From Bacteroides sp. (lineage in GTDB: Bacteria; Bacteroidota; Bacteroidia; Bacteroidales; Muribaculaceae): DNA of 64,000 nt. The stretch's first letter is position 1. Every line of letters begins with the position of its first letter. Shown here one piece after another: positions 1 through 7,520 of this stretch. The notes under the pieces were generated by a model. It had not been told where the DNA came from. It did no database searches and worked only from the letters and a program-made list of their open reading frames with translations. The position numbers and the translations under genes were made by a program. The stretch spans positions 174,135 to 238,134 of the forward strand of contig JAAVCK010000026.1 in assembly GCA_014802325.1 (NCBI GenBank), given 5' to 3'.

Positions 1-258
1 TGGAGTCAGGGTGACCTTCCCGTCTGCCGCCCCGGTAGAAATGAATGGACAGTTGATATTGACTCTATCGCCCCATTCTTCAGCTATCTCTCTTGATACC
101 TTACGGTTATTTTCATCGCGTGAGTATACCATCAGCCATATTATGAGAGCACCAAACATCAGTACACCGCACTGCACACCGAGCAGAAGCAGTTTTTTTC
201 CGTACGACATCGGTTTCTCCGGCAGCGGATAAGGTGGGTATGTGTGCGGGCTATCCAT
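1..258 (-). CDS. creD: CreD-like inner membrane protein, N-terminal part (runs off window)
   Basis: The frame opens with ATG at 258 and stays open to base 1, giving the first 86 residues. A proline-rich cytoplasmic start is followed by one hydrophobic segment (about residues 24-45) and then a VSREIAEEWGDRVNI stretch. This resembles the start of CreD proteins, where a transmembrane helix is followed by a segment containing a conserved E-x-x-x-x-W-G and a periplasmic beta domain. CreD is an inner membrane protein linked in enterobacteria to colicin tolerance and envelope integrity; its role here is not known. The start codon overlaps the stop of the upstream gene (ATGA), so the two are translationally coupled. 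Whether this gene also has its own C-terminal membrane half cannot be seen. Confidence 0.6.
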   Translation of the reverse strand, partial: MDSPHTYPPYPLPEKPMSYGKKLLLLGVQCGVLMFGALIIWLMVYSRDENNRKVSREIAEEWGDRVNINCPFISTGAADGKVTLTP

Positions 259-869
259 CACTTCTTCAGAGTAAGTTCGTCATTTTCCACTCTGAGTTTC
301 AGTGTGAAGTACATGGCTAAAGCTATGAGGGCAAAGAGCGACAGGCTGCCTACGAGAAGAGCCATCGAGCCAAGGATAAGCAGTATATACATCAGCGTGT
401 ATTCCACCGCAAGTATAGCCGTGATGAGGGCTACCGCTTTAGGGGTCCGGGTAATTCCTTTCACAAACAGAGCTATAAGTGTTATGGTCATAGCCGAAAC
501 TACAATATACGAGGCTATAAAAGGCATTTTTTCGGCCATAGCCACGAGCAGAAGGTAGAAGAGAGCAAGCGCCATCTCGATAAGTATATATTGCAGATTG
601 TTGACCGCTTTGCGAAATACTATTTCCACCAACACGATAGATAATGAAGTAATCACTATGATTCCGAAACAATATATGAGTGAATCGGAAATAATTTTAT
701 AGCTGTTTGCTGCCAGAAGACCGCTTTCCACCCGTCCGTGAGCGAAGCCGTCAAGACAGCTCACGATTACCGCGAGTATAAATGCCACGCATACAATTAT
801 GAGTGACTGCACTCCGAGCCATTGCATAGTGTACCGGGGATATTGCACTTGTTGATCGTTATGTTCCAT
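258..869 (-). CDS. Stand-alone CreD C-terminal-like membrane protein
   Basis: This 203-residue protein has about six hydrophobic helices and little else. Residues about 93-135 (LQYILIEMALALFYLLLVAM followed by an AEK-F-ASY segment) closely recall the C-terminal membrane half of CreD, where a MQYLL-G-LAL-FYLLLL-LSEH-GF pattern is typical. The end (GSLSLFALIALAMYFT) also matches CreD's last helix, but the RRIDWY-type ending is replaced by KLRVENDELTLKK. The large periplasmic domain that normally precedes this half is absent. The gene directly precedes the CreD-like gene with an ATGA overlap. It may be a duplicated or separated CreD module. No promoter with a good -33 box was found upstream; a TATCTTTA element lies on the minus strand at 915-922. 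Confidence 0.6.
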   Translation of the reverse strand: MEHNDQQVQYPRYTMQWLGVQSLIIVCVAFILAVIVSCLDGFAHGRVESGLLAANSYKIISDSLIYCFGIIVITSLSIVLVEIVFRKAVNNLQYILIEMALALFYLLLVAMAEKMPFIASYIVVSAMTITLIALFVKGITRTPKAVALITAILAVEYTLMYILLILGSMALLVGSLSLFALIALAMYFTLKLRVENDELTLKK

Positions 870-953
870 TCTGAGTAATGATTAAGGTTTGGGATAAGGA
901 TTAATAATTAGCTGTAAAGATAGTGATTTATCAGTTAATATTGACGTTCAGGC

Positions 954-989
954 ACAAAAAAATCCCGAAAACACGTGGTCTGCGGGATT
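954..989 (-). terminator. Rho-independent terminator of the fimbrillin operon
   Basis: Read on the minus strand, an AATCCCG/CGGGATT stem (983-989 with 961-967) closes a 15-base loop containing CACGTG, and is followed by a run of seven T. It lies 28 bp after the fimbrillin stop at 1017. Confidence 0.7.
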
Positions 990-1016
990 ATGCGATAAAT
1001 TGATATCCGGAAAATA

Positions 1017-2123
1017 TCAGTTTGCAGTAGTGGTATCTGTCTTCTTGATAGGTTGCATGTTCTCGTCAACGGGACTGTCGACCCAGTCGGTCACCTTGAC
1101 GGTGAAATTGATAGGATCGCCGAGTACAGGTACACCCGGCACAGGATCATCAGGGTCGGTGGTGCCTGCACCTTCAGTGAAGTCAAGTGTGTAGATGTAT
1201 TTCTTACCGGCTTCCCATTTCTCGCCCAAAGGCACTGAGGCCCAAGCGTATTTAATAGGCTGACCGTTGGCATCCTTACGAGTATCGGAGGGAAATGGAT
1301 AGATTACAGCACCGTCTTCTGAAGTGATGTTGACCAATACACTCAGATAAGCCGAGCGTGCCACATTGTCGGGGTCGCCCGAGGAATTCCAAGGAATGAG
1401 CTGTTGAGGGATGAACATACCGTTGCCACTCTTACCCATTACAGAAACAGGGTTTGATGACAGGGTCACTTCATCGCATGATGACTCAAATACTGCGGTC
1501 TCATGCCATTCGTCGAGAGTCCATTCATTGGTGGTAAAGTCAAATGTACCCATGATCTGAGGGCGACCAATACGCACACCTGCTACCTTGAAGGTATATT
1601 GCTTATTGTCGCTCTTGGCTCTTACTTCGACCTGAGCGAGACGGTGGTCAAACGTAAGTTCTACGCCCGATGCCTCGTTGGCCTCTTTGTTGCCGGTAGC
1701 GTAGGCAGTTATGAAGTCGACCTGATCGGCAATATTTTCAGCGGTAGTAAAATCCTGAAGCTGCTTGGTAGTAGGATCCATCACAATAGTACCGCCTAAT
1801 TCTTCTTCCGAGGGAGAGTAGGCGTAAAAGCTAAGTTCTGATTTGTCGCCGGGCCAGTAATACTTGGCGACTGATGTGAAAAATCCGTCGTTGCCTTTGC
1901 TGAAGTTGATATTGGTGAAGTAATTAGCGTCACCAAGGAAACTCGTGGCTGTAAATTGAGAGAGATTATCGTTTGTCGTCTCGGTAGCACGTGAACGTGT
2001 ACCCATTGCCGGACGGAAATCGATTGCATTACCGTCGCGTGTGGCAACATCCGGAATTTCTTGCTCTGTACAGGCTGCCAGCCCCACGGCTGCCATTGCC
2101 ATTAAAATTTGTATTGATTTCAT
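1017..2123 (-). CDS. Fimbrillin family (Mfa-like) lipoprotein
   Basis: A 368-residue secreted lipoprotein whose signal ends in AAVGLAAC, a clear lipobox. After the cysteine come an acidic linker, the IDFRPAMGTRSRA motif common near the start of Bacteroidales fimbrillins, and a YYWPGDKSELSFYAYSP segment that is a hallmark of the Mfa-like fimbrillin fold. The C-terminal part carries the KKYIYTLDF strand followed by a proline- and aspartate-rich linker and a V-T-D-W-V-D motif. Such proteins are exported as lipoproteins, processed and polymerised into surface fimbriae or act as tip subunits. It is the last gene of a three-gene operon, 48 bp after the DUF5119 gene. Whether it is stalk, anchor or tip cannot be told from sequence alone. 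Confidence 0.85.
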   Translation of the reverse strand: MKSIQILMAMAAVGLAACTEQEIPDVATRDGNAIDFRPAMGTRSRATETTNDNLSQFTATSFLGDANYFTNINFSKGNDGFFTSVAKYYWPGDKSELSFYAYSPSEEELGGTIVMDPTTKQLQDFTTAENIADQVDFITAYATGNKEANEASGVELTFDHRLAQVEVRAKSDNKQYTFKVAGVRIGRPQIMGTFDFTTNEWTLDEWHETAVFESSCDEVTLSSNPVSVMGKSGNGMFIPQQLIPWNSSGDPDNVARSAYLSVLVNITSEDGAVIYPFPSDTRKDANGQPIKYAWASVPLGEKWEAGKKYIYTLDFTEGAGTTDPDDPVPGVPVLGDPINFTVKVTDWVDSPVDENMQPIKKTDTTTAN

Positions 2124-2171
2124 AATTTGTTTGTTTTTATATTTTTATAATGCTTTTAACTCTGATTAAGT

Positions 2172-3131
2172 TCACCTCGGATTCATATTAAGATTTATGT
2201 ATACGGCTTCCCAGTCGTCGACATCGGGTATGAATCCGCCCGTTTCGGTAAGAGGGTTGGGTATCGACAGTCCGTGGATCACTATATGTACATGTCGGGG
2301 GTCAGCCGCTCCAGTTACCTGATCAGTCACGTCGAAGTTGTAATATTTCTTTGATCCGTCGTCGAGATACATGTACACGGTCATCGTATGGGTTCGGGCT
2401 GTAGTACAGCACTCGCCGAATGTGAGAAATTCGCCGTGCAGCGAACTGTTGTCGCGGTCTACAGTCATCACAAACGGCATAGTCACCGAATTGTCAGTAG
2501 TAATTTTCTTGCCGTGCAGATAGCCTTCGGCCATACCGGATATCGTTCCGTCAAGCGACGTGCCTTCGATAGCCTCGATGTTGTCCACATCGTATATGTC
2601 AACGGTGTAATGACATATATCCTCGTCAGGATAGAAGGTGATGGTCTTGTTGGTGGTGGTTTCCGGTAGATATATCTGATCCTGACGGTCGCTCCATATC
2701 ATTCCGGGTGTGCGGGCTACTCGTTCCACCTCCGTGGCTCTCGCTCTCGGCATGGTTCGGGTTGACAGGCCGGTGGTCTCAAGTGCTTCTGCGTCGGCCG
2801 TGTATATCTCGAAACTGTTTATGTCATCTTCGTTACGGATGATTGCCCAGTCGGTGTCATCGCTGTTGAGGCAGAGTCCGTTGTATGTTCCAAACGGTAT
2901 GCTGAGAGGACCTCCCTGATTATTGTCGAAAATATACCGCAGGTGTTCGCCCGACTCGGTGTCGTACATATACAGAGCCATTGACTTGGCTGTGGCGTCG
3001 AGGGCGTTCTGCCAGTCGAAAACCACGTTGATGTCCACACGATGCACGTGTTCGTAACACAGATCTTTATGGTGACAGGCAGTGAGCGATGCCGCTATCA
3101 TAGTCGGCATAATTATCTTAGCTGCTTTCAT
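2172..3131 (-). CDS. DUF5119 family fimbria-associated lipoprotein
   Basis: A 319-residue protein with a lipoprotein signal ending ASLTAC, followed by HHKDLCYEH, the start typical of DUF5119 proteins. Several beta strands follow, with repeated motifs such as VDINVVFDWQN, MALYMYDTESG and a C-terminal DVDDWEAVYINLNM. The family occurs in Bacteroidales fimbrial loci next to fimbrillins and is related in fold to FimB/Mfa2-type anchors; a role as anchor or accessory subunit is inference. The start codon overlaps the stop of the upstream DUF3575 gene (ATGA), so the two are coupled. The segment TTGLSTRTMPRARATEVERVART is basic and could hold an Arg-gingipain-like processing site, as used in fimbria maturation elsewhere. 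Confidence 0.8.
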   Translation of the reverse strand: MKAAKIIMPTMIAASLTACHHKDLCYEHVHRVDINVVFDWQNALDATAKSMALYMYDTESGEHLRYIFDNNQGGPLSIPFGTYNGLCLNSDDTDWAIIRNEDDINSFEIYTADAEALETTGLSTRTMPRARATEVERVARTPGMIWSDRQDQIYLPETTTNKTITFYPDEDICHYTVDIYDVDNIEAIEGTSLDGTISGMAEGYLHGKKITTDNSVTMPFVMTVDRDNSSLHGEFLTFGECCTTARTHTMTVYMYLDDGSKKYYNFDVTDQVTGAADPRHVHIVIHGLSIPNPLTETGGFIPDVDDWEAVYINLNMNPR

Positions 3132-4381
3132 TTTGCGTCCCTCCTGTTAAAAGTATTGTAGTTTCCGCTGCCTATGAGCCACACTAGCGAGATTTCGGCT
3201 TTTGTAGGCCCGAACCATCTGATGTTTTCAGTCGATTTCCAAAGATAGTGCGAGTCTTTGGGTTCATATTTCTGAAGACGTCCTCCCATATAGCCTATGC
3301 CTATGGTGAAGTCTATGTTGAGACGTCGACCCACGGGGAGTGAGTATCCGTACTCCACTCCGACCATGGTGTGGAATCTATCCCAGAGCGTTCTACCCGG
3401 GTCACCGCCCATATATCCCTCGCCACCCCACTCGAAGTCGTAGGTCACGATACCTCCGTAGATACCGAGGTGATGTCCGGTGAGAGGTTTGCGGCGGGCT
3501 GCTCTGCCAAACCACCATCTTACGGCCACATCGCCTCCGTAGGCGCGCCAGTAGTGATGCACGCGGTCGGATTTCCACCAGCCGTAATACCAGTTGCCTG
3601 CTATCGAAAAGTTTCGCCCGAGATAAAATTCGGCGCCTATGCTCGGTATGGCGAGCACGTCGTAGAGCATGTTGGTTTTCAATGCCATATAGAAAGGCTT
3701 GCGGTGAGGAAACTCAGGTGCGGGATTAATATCAGGCCATTCCGTAAGGGTGGGTGTATCGATAAGTGATGCCGGTGAGTCGACCTGCAGTGGCATGAGC
3801 CGGCGGCGAGGCTCGGCGAAGTCAACGAATATCTGCGAGAAGCGAAGTGAGGGAAATAGATGATGATACATATAAATATAAGGAGTACCTCCGTCGATGG
3901 CCTTCAGCTTGATAAGTGCTTCGTTGTCGTCGGATATCTCTCCTGACGTAATCCTGTCGAGCAGGGCAAGCACTTGCGTGCGCGAAGGTACGTCGGTGTC
4001 GGCTTTGACCATTTCCCGCAGACCGCTCCAGTTGCGGCCCGTGTAGATAAATTCGGTTGAGTCGACGTCGATCATATCACGGGAGCTGAAGTAGTCAAAT
4101 ATGCGTCCGGCACGCATTCTCGACAAGTATTCATTAAATCTCGCCGAGCCTTCAGGCGAGGCCGAGCCTACTACGCGGACATGACGTCTCACCACTGCGG
4201 CCGAGTCGGTCAGTTCGTCGGCAAGCCGCGACAGCGATTCGCCGTTTTGGTGAAAGTCAGGTAGTAAAGCAGTCTTTGACTGCCGGAAATATATGGCTGC
4301 CGAATCAGCCGGCCACTCCTCGGCAAGAGATGTGGCGGCAAGTGCTGTCATAAGAATCGTAGTTGTTAATAATCTGTTCAT
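3128..4381 (-). CDS. Outer membrane protein with OmpA-like and DUF3575 domains
   Basis: ATG at 4381 is chosen because it starts a signal peptide (MNRLLTTTILMTALAATSLA); a start 21 bp upstream would add seven polar residues before it. Residues about 25-110 resemble an OmpA C-terminal peptidoglycan-binding domain (AIYFRQSKTALLPDF, then VVGSASPEGSARFNEYLSRMRA). Residues about 225-415 match DUF3575, a small beta-barrel-like domain with alternating aromatic strands (LKTNMLYDVLAIPSIGAEFYLGRNFSI). The domain order is opposite to classical OmpA. It is the first gene of the fimbrillin operon and may anchor or export the fimbria at the outer membrane; that role is inference from context. Confidence 0.8.
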   Translation of the reverse strand: MNRLLTTTILMTALAATSLAEEWPADSAAIYFRQSKTALLPDFHQNGESLSRLADELTDSAAVVRRHVRVVGSASPEGSARFNEYLSRMRAGRIFDYFSSRDMIDVDSTEFIYTGRNWSGLREMVKADTDVPSRTQVLALLDRITSGEISDDNEALIKLKAIDGGTPYIYMYHHLFPSLRFSQIFVDFAEPRRRLMPLQVDSPASLIDTPTLTEWPDINPAPEFPHRKPFYMALKTNMLYDVLAIPSIGAEFYLGRNFSIAGNWYYGWWKSDRVHHYWRAYGGDVAVRWWFGRAARRKPLTGHHLGIYGGIVTYDFEWGGEGYMGGDPGRTLWDRFHTMVGVEYGYSLPVGRRLNIDFTIGIGYMGGRLQKYEPKDSHYLWKSTENIRWFGPTKAEISLVWLIGSGNYNTFNRRDAK

Positions 4382-4455
4382 ACGTGATGATCTCTCATGC
4401 AATAGTTGATCTGTATTTTTATAACTCGCAAATTCGACGATTGGTTCATATTTGT

Positions 4456-4463
4456 TACTTTTG
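4456..4463 (+). promoter_or_regulatory. Promoter -7 box of the acetyltransferase gene
   Basis: TACTTTTG fits the Bacteroidetes -7 consensus TAnnTTTG. A TTGG at 4441 lies about where the -33 box is expected. It places the start of transcription near 4470 and so supports ATG 4494 over the upstream in-frame TTG at 4452. Confidence 0.65.
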
Positions 4464-4493
4464 CACTGTGATTTTCAATTAACATCGTGCGAT

Positions 4494-5048
4494 ATGACAG
4501 AAAAAGAAAAAATGCTTGCAGGCATGATCTATGATGCCAATTATGATCAGACACTCGTGACCGAGCGTCTGGAATGTAAAGAGATGTGTCGAGACTACAA
4601 TGATCTGCGCCCGAAGGATACCGAGGGGCGCGATGCTTTGCTACGCCGTCTGCTGGGCGAAGTGAAGGGTTCGATACTTATCGAGCAGCCTTTTCATTGC
4701 GACTATGGATATAACATAAGGGTAGGGGATAACTTTTATTCCAACTACAATCTTGTGATTCTCGACTGTGCGCCGGTGACTTTCGGCGACAACGTATTCA
4801 TAGCGCCAGACTGTGGATTCTATACGGCCGGACATCCGATTGATGTGACGGAGCGCAACAAGGGGCTGGAATATGCCCGTCCTATCACCGTGGGCAATAA
4901 CGTGTGGATCGGAGCAAAGGTGAGTGTGCTCCCCGGCGTAACGATAGGCGATAACTGTGTGATAGGTGCAGGAAGTGTTGTCAACAGAGATATTCCTGCA
5001 AACTCTCTTGCCGTGGGCAATCCCTGCCGCGTGGTTAAGAAGATATGA
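4494..5048 (+). CDS. maa: Maltose/galactoside O-acetyltransferase family protein
   Basis: An 184-residue left-handed beta-helix acyltransferase of the LacA/Maa family, which moves acetyl from acetyl-CoA to a sugar hydroxyl. The N-terminal Mac domain (EKEKMLAGMIYDANYDQTL) is followed by hexapeptide repeats. The catalytic-histidine segment is seen in FIAPDCGFYTAGHPIDV, and coil repeats follow in VTIGDNCVIGAGSVVNRDIP, ending in GNPCRVVKKI as usual. Length is normal for the family. The start at 4494 follows from the promoter at 4456-4463. It is divergent from the fimbrillin operon and convergent with the pullulanase gene. The natural acceptor sugar is not known; symbol maa is by family resemblance. 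Confidence 0.85.
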   Translation: MTEKEKMLAGMIYDANYDQTLVTERLECKEMCRDYNDLRPKDTEGRDALLRRLLGEVKGSILIEQPFHCDYGYNIRVGDNFYSNYNLVILDCAPVTFGDNVFIAPDCGFYTAGHPIDVTERNKGLEYARPITVGNNVWIGAKVSVLPGVTIGDNCVIGAGSVVNRDIPANSLAVGNPCRVVKKI

Positions 5049-5092
5049 AAAGTAAAAAGCTCCGCCTGACGGCCAGGGGAGCTTTTTACTTT
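5049..5092. terminator. Bidirectional terminator between acetyltransferase and pullulanase genes
   Basis: A perfect 15-bp stem (5049-5063 with 5078-5092) has a 14-base loop. The arms are A-rich on one side and T-rich on the other, so it can end transcripts from both strands. Confidence 0.9.
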
Positions 5093-5112
5093 AGGATTAT
5101 TTATAGGGGATA

Positions 5113-7125
5113 TTATTTCGTGCGGGCAAGTATGGTGGCTGAGCGGGGAGCTACGGTGACCTTTCCGCCGCGCGCGGTGGTGAGACCGTCGGCGTTGATC
5201 TGCCCGTCGTGAGCTATCACTGTCCAGTCGGCTTTATTCACCTTAACCACGCGCTCTTCGTCAGCACCGTTGAATATCAGTTTGATTTCCTTCCACTCGT
5301 CGCCGTTGGCGTTGTCGATAAGTGAATAAGATATGAGGTTAGGCTCGTTGACATCATCGAATTTCAGGTGACGGGTCACCTGCTCGGCTGTGGTCATGCG
5401 GAAAGCGGGGTGAGCCTTGCGCAGTTTTATGAGTTCGGTATAATACTTGTCCTGATCAGCGTTGGTGTGCTTCAGTTCCCAGTCGATAGCATTGATAGAG
5501 TCGGGAGACTTATAGGAATTATGCACGCCCTTTTTATCACGGAAAAGCTCCTCACCGGCAAACATAAACGGAGTGCCCTGCGAGGTGAACACTATGGTCT
5601 GGGCCAGACGGGCGGCACGCTGACGCTCGGCGTCTGTGGCATCGGGCATCGACTTGCGGAGCTTGTCGGTGAGCATCAGGTCATCGTGACATGACACGTA
5701 GTTGATTATCTGCGTGGGGGCTGACGCGTAGGCAAATTTCGAGTTGTTGCCCTTAGAGTAGTCAACCTGCGGGTGAGCGGTGGCAGCCACTATACCTATC
5801 TTTACCGTCTCTTCAAGGCCGGGCTTGCCGGTGGCGAATCCGCGGTCAGAAGCGTCGGAGTAGTGACCCTTGATGGCATCGCGAATATCGTCGGAGAACA
5901 CCGCTATCTGAGGCATTTTCGACACATTTTCTTTCAGTGCGCGGCGCTCCACGGGCAGGGGTGAATCACCGGCGGTCCATCCTTCGCCATATACGAATAT
6001 GTCGGGATTGATTTCTTTAAGCTCCTCGGCCACACGGTTCATAGTCTCGGTGTCGTGTATGGCCATGAGGTCAAAGCGGAATCCGTCGATATGATATTCC
6101 TTAGCCCAGTATTTTACGGAGTTGACGATATAGTCGCTCATCATCTTTCGGTCAGAAGCAGTCTCGTTGCCGCATGCCGAGGCATCGCTGTAGCTTCCGT
6201 CGGGGCGGTGGCGGTAATAATATCCGGGGGCCGTGAGCGAGAAGTTGGAATCGTCATTCTGAGCCGTATGGTTGTATACCACATCCATGATCACGCCTAT
6301 ACCGTTGTCGTGGAGATGCTTCACCATCTGTTTCATTTCCTTGACGCGGGCAGCGGGATCAGCCGGATTAGTGGAGTATGAGCCTTCAGGGGCATTATAG
6401 TTTACAGGGTCATACCCCCAGTTATATCCATTTGAGGGTAGATTGGCCTCGTCGACCGAGTTGTAGTCATACGAAGGCAGAATGTGCACGTGGGTCACTC
6501 CGAGTTCCTTGAGATGATCTATACCGGTCGCGTCGCCGTGGGCATTATGGGTGTTGTCCTCAGTCAGGGCAAGAAATTTACCTTTGTTGACTATGCCCGA
6601 CGAAGGATCAACCGAGAAGTCGCGATGGTGCATCTCATAGATTACAGCATCGGTTATGGCCGGGGTGTGTGGGCCACGGTCACTATCCCAACCCTCGGGA
6701 TTGGTGCGTGAGAAGTCGATTATGGCAGCGCGTTGGCCGTTGGTGCCTACGGCCTTAGCCCATACGCCGGGCGTCTCGGCAAGCCATTGGCCGTTGTGCT
6801 TGATGCTGAAGGTGTAGAATTTTCCGTAAAGCTGTCCGGGTAGCTTTGCCACCCAGGTACCGTCGACCGACCGCGTCATGCCTATGGTTTTTTCTGCCGC
6901 CGAGTTACGGTCGGTGGGGTAGAGGCTGAGCCTTACGGCCTCGGCTGTAGGAGCCCAGAGGCGGAAAAGCGTGGCATCAGACTCCACGGTCAGTTCAAGG
7001 TCATCGCCGGTGTAGACGGGATAGGAGTCATAGGCTGATTCGTCGGCGTAGGTCGCAAGTGAGCATGAAAGTGCTATTCCCGTAGTCATGAGTGCGGAAA
7101 ATGAGGGTAGAATGTTTATTTTCAT
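5113..7125 (-). CDS. pulA: Type I pullulanase, exported
   Basis: A 670-residue GH13_14 enzyme that cuts alpha-1,6 branches in pullulan and related alpha-glucans. Start ATG 7125 gives a signal peptide ending near ATYA-DE. An N-terminal CBM48-like domain (residues about 40-130, LFRLWAPTAEAVRLSLY) precedes the catalytic barrel. The type I signature YNWGYDP is at about 234-240. The catalytic aspartate is in GFRFDLM (about D352), the acid glutamate in VYGEGW (about E381), and the transition-state aspartate in SCHDD (about 481). A cysteine in the signal (ALSC) does not fit the lipobox well, so a periplasmic protein is more likely than a lipoprotein. It stands alone with its own promoter, and no Sus-type starch genes adjoin it. 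Confidence 0.95.
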   Translation of the reverse strand: MKINILPSFSALMTTGIALSCSLATYADESAYDSYPVYTGDDLELTVESDATLFRLWAPTAEAVRLSLYPTDRNSAAEKTIGMTRSVDGTWVAKLPGQLYGKFYTFSIKHNGQWLAETPGVWAKAVGTNGQRAAIIDFSRTNPEGWDSDRGPHTPAITDAVIYEMHHRDFSVDPSSGIVNKGKFLALTEDNTHNAHGDATGIDHLKELGVTHVHILPSYDYNSVDEANLPSNGYNWGYDPVNYNAPEGSYSTNPADPAARVKEMKQMVKHLHDNGIGVIMDVVYNHTAQNDDSNFSLTAPGYYYRHRPDGSYSDASACGNETASDRKMMSDYIVNSVKYWAKEYHIDGFRFDLMAIHDTETMNRVAEELKEINPDIFVYGEGWTAGDSPLPVERRALKENVSKMPQIAVFSDDIRDAIKGHYSDASDRGFATGKPGLEETVKIGIVAATAHPQVDYSKGNNSKFAYASAPTQIINYVSCHDDLMLTDKLRKSMPDATDAERQRAARLAQTIVFTSQGTPFMFAGEELFRDKKGVHNSYKSPDSINAIDWELKHTNADQDKYYTELIKLRKAHPAFRMTTAEQVTRHLKFDDVNEPNLISYSLIDNANGDEWKEIKLIFNGADEERVVKVNKADWTVIAHDGQINADGLTTARGGKVTVAPRSATILARTK

Positions 7126-7206
7126 AAATAATCTGAGTAAGTATGATTTTGCGGAATTGATGATATTGTATTTTACGTGGATCGCGTCTGTCTTTCCCAC
7201 GTAATG

Positions 7207-7214
7207 CAAAGATA
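7207..7214 (-). promoter_or_regulatory. Promoter -7 box of the pullulanase gene
   Basis: CAAAGATA read on the minus strand is TATCTTTG. A GAAA near 7234 is a weak -33 partner (TTTC on the minus strand). The predicted 5' leader is about 75 bases. Confidence 0.6.
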
Positions 7215-7386
7215 TGCATTTTCGTCGTGAAATGAAAGAGGGTTATTGTATCTTTAAGTATTTTTGTGTATATCGTATTATATATAATAAATGTGGTTAA
7301 AAGACGGGGTAATTGTTGAAGCGGCAGAGAGAAAATTGCACTGTTAAAATGTGCTAAAATATATTTATATTAGTACAAATGAGGAT

Positions 7387-7402
7387 TAATTTTGTAATTT
7401 TG
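7387..7402 (+). promoter_or_regulatory. Tandem -7 boxes upstream of susC
   Basis: Two adjacent TAATTTTG elements (7387-7394 and 7395-7402) lie about 120 bp before the susC start. Either could drive the SusC-SusD transcript; no clear -33 TTTG was found. Confidence 0.55.
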
Positions 7403-7412
7403 TGTGATTATT

Positions 7413-7463
7413 TGCCAAAATTACTGTAGCGGACCATGCGTGGCGAGTGACGGTAATCAGGCA
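7413..7463 (+). other. Hairpin in the susC leader
   Basis: TGCC (7413-7416) pairs with GGCA (7460-7463). ATTACTGT (7420-7427) pairs with ACGGTAAT (7450-7457) with one G-U, and an inner CCA/TGG (7434-7436, 7441-7443) closes a small loop. It begins almost at the predicted transcript start, so it would form the 5' end of the mRNA. Confidence 0.45.
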
Positions 7464-7520
7464 GAGAATTGCAGTTGAAAATACTTATCATATTTATAAT
7501 CTTATCTAAACCATGTGTGT

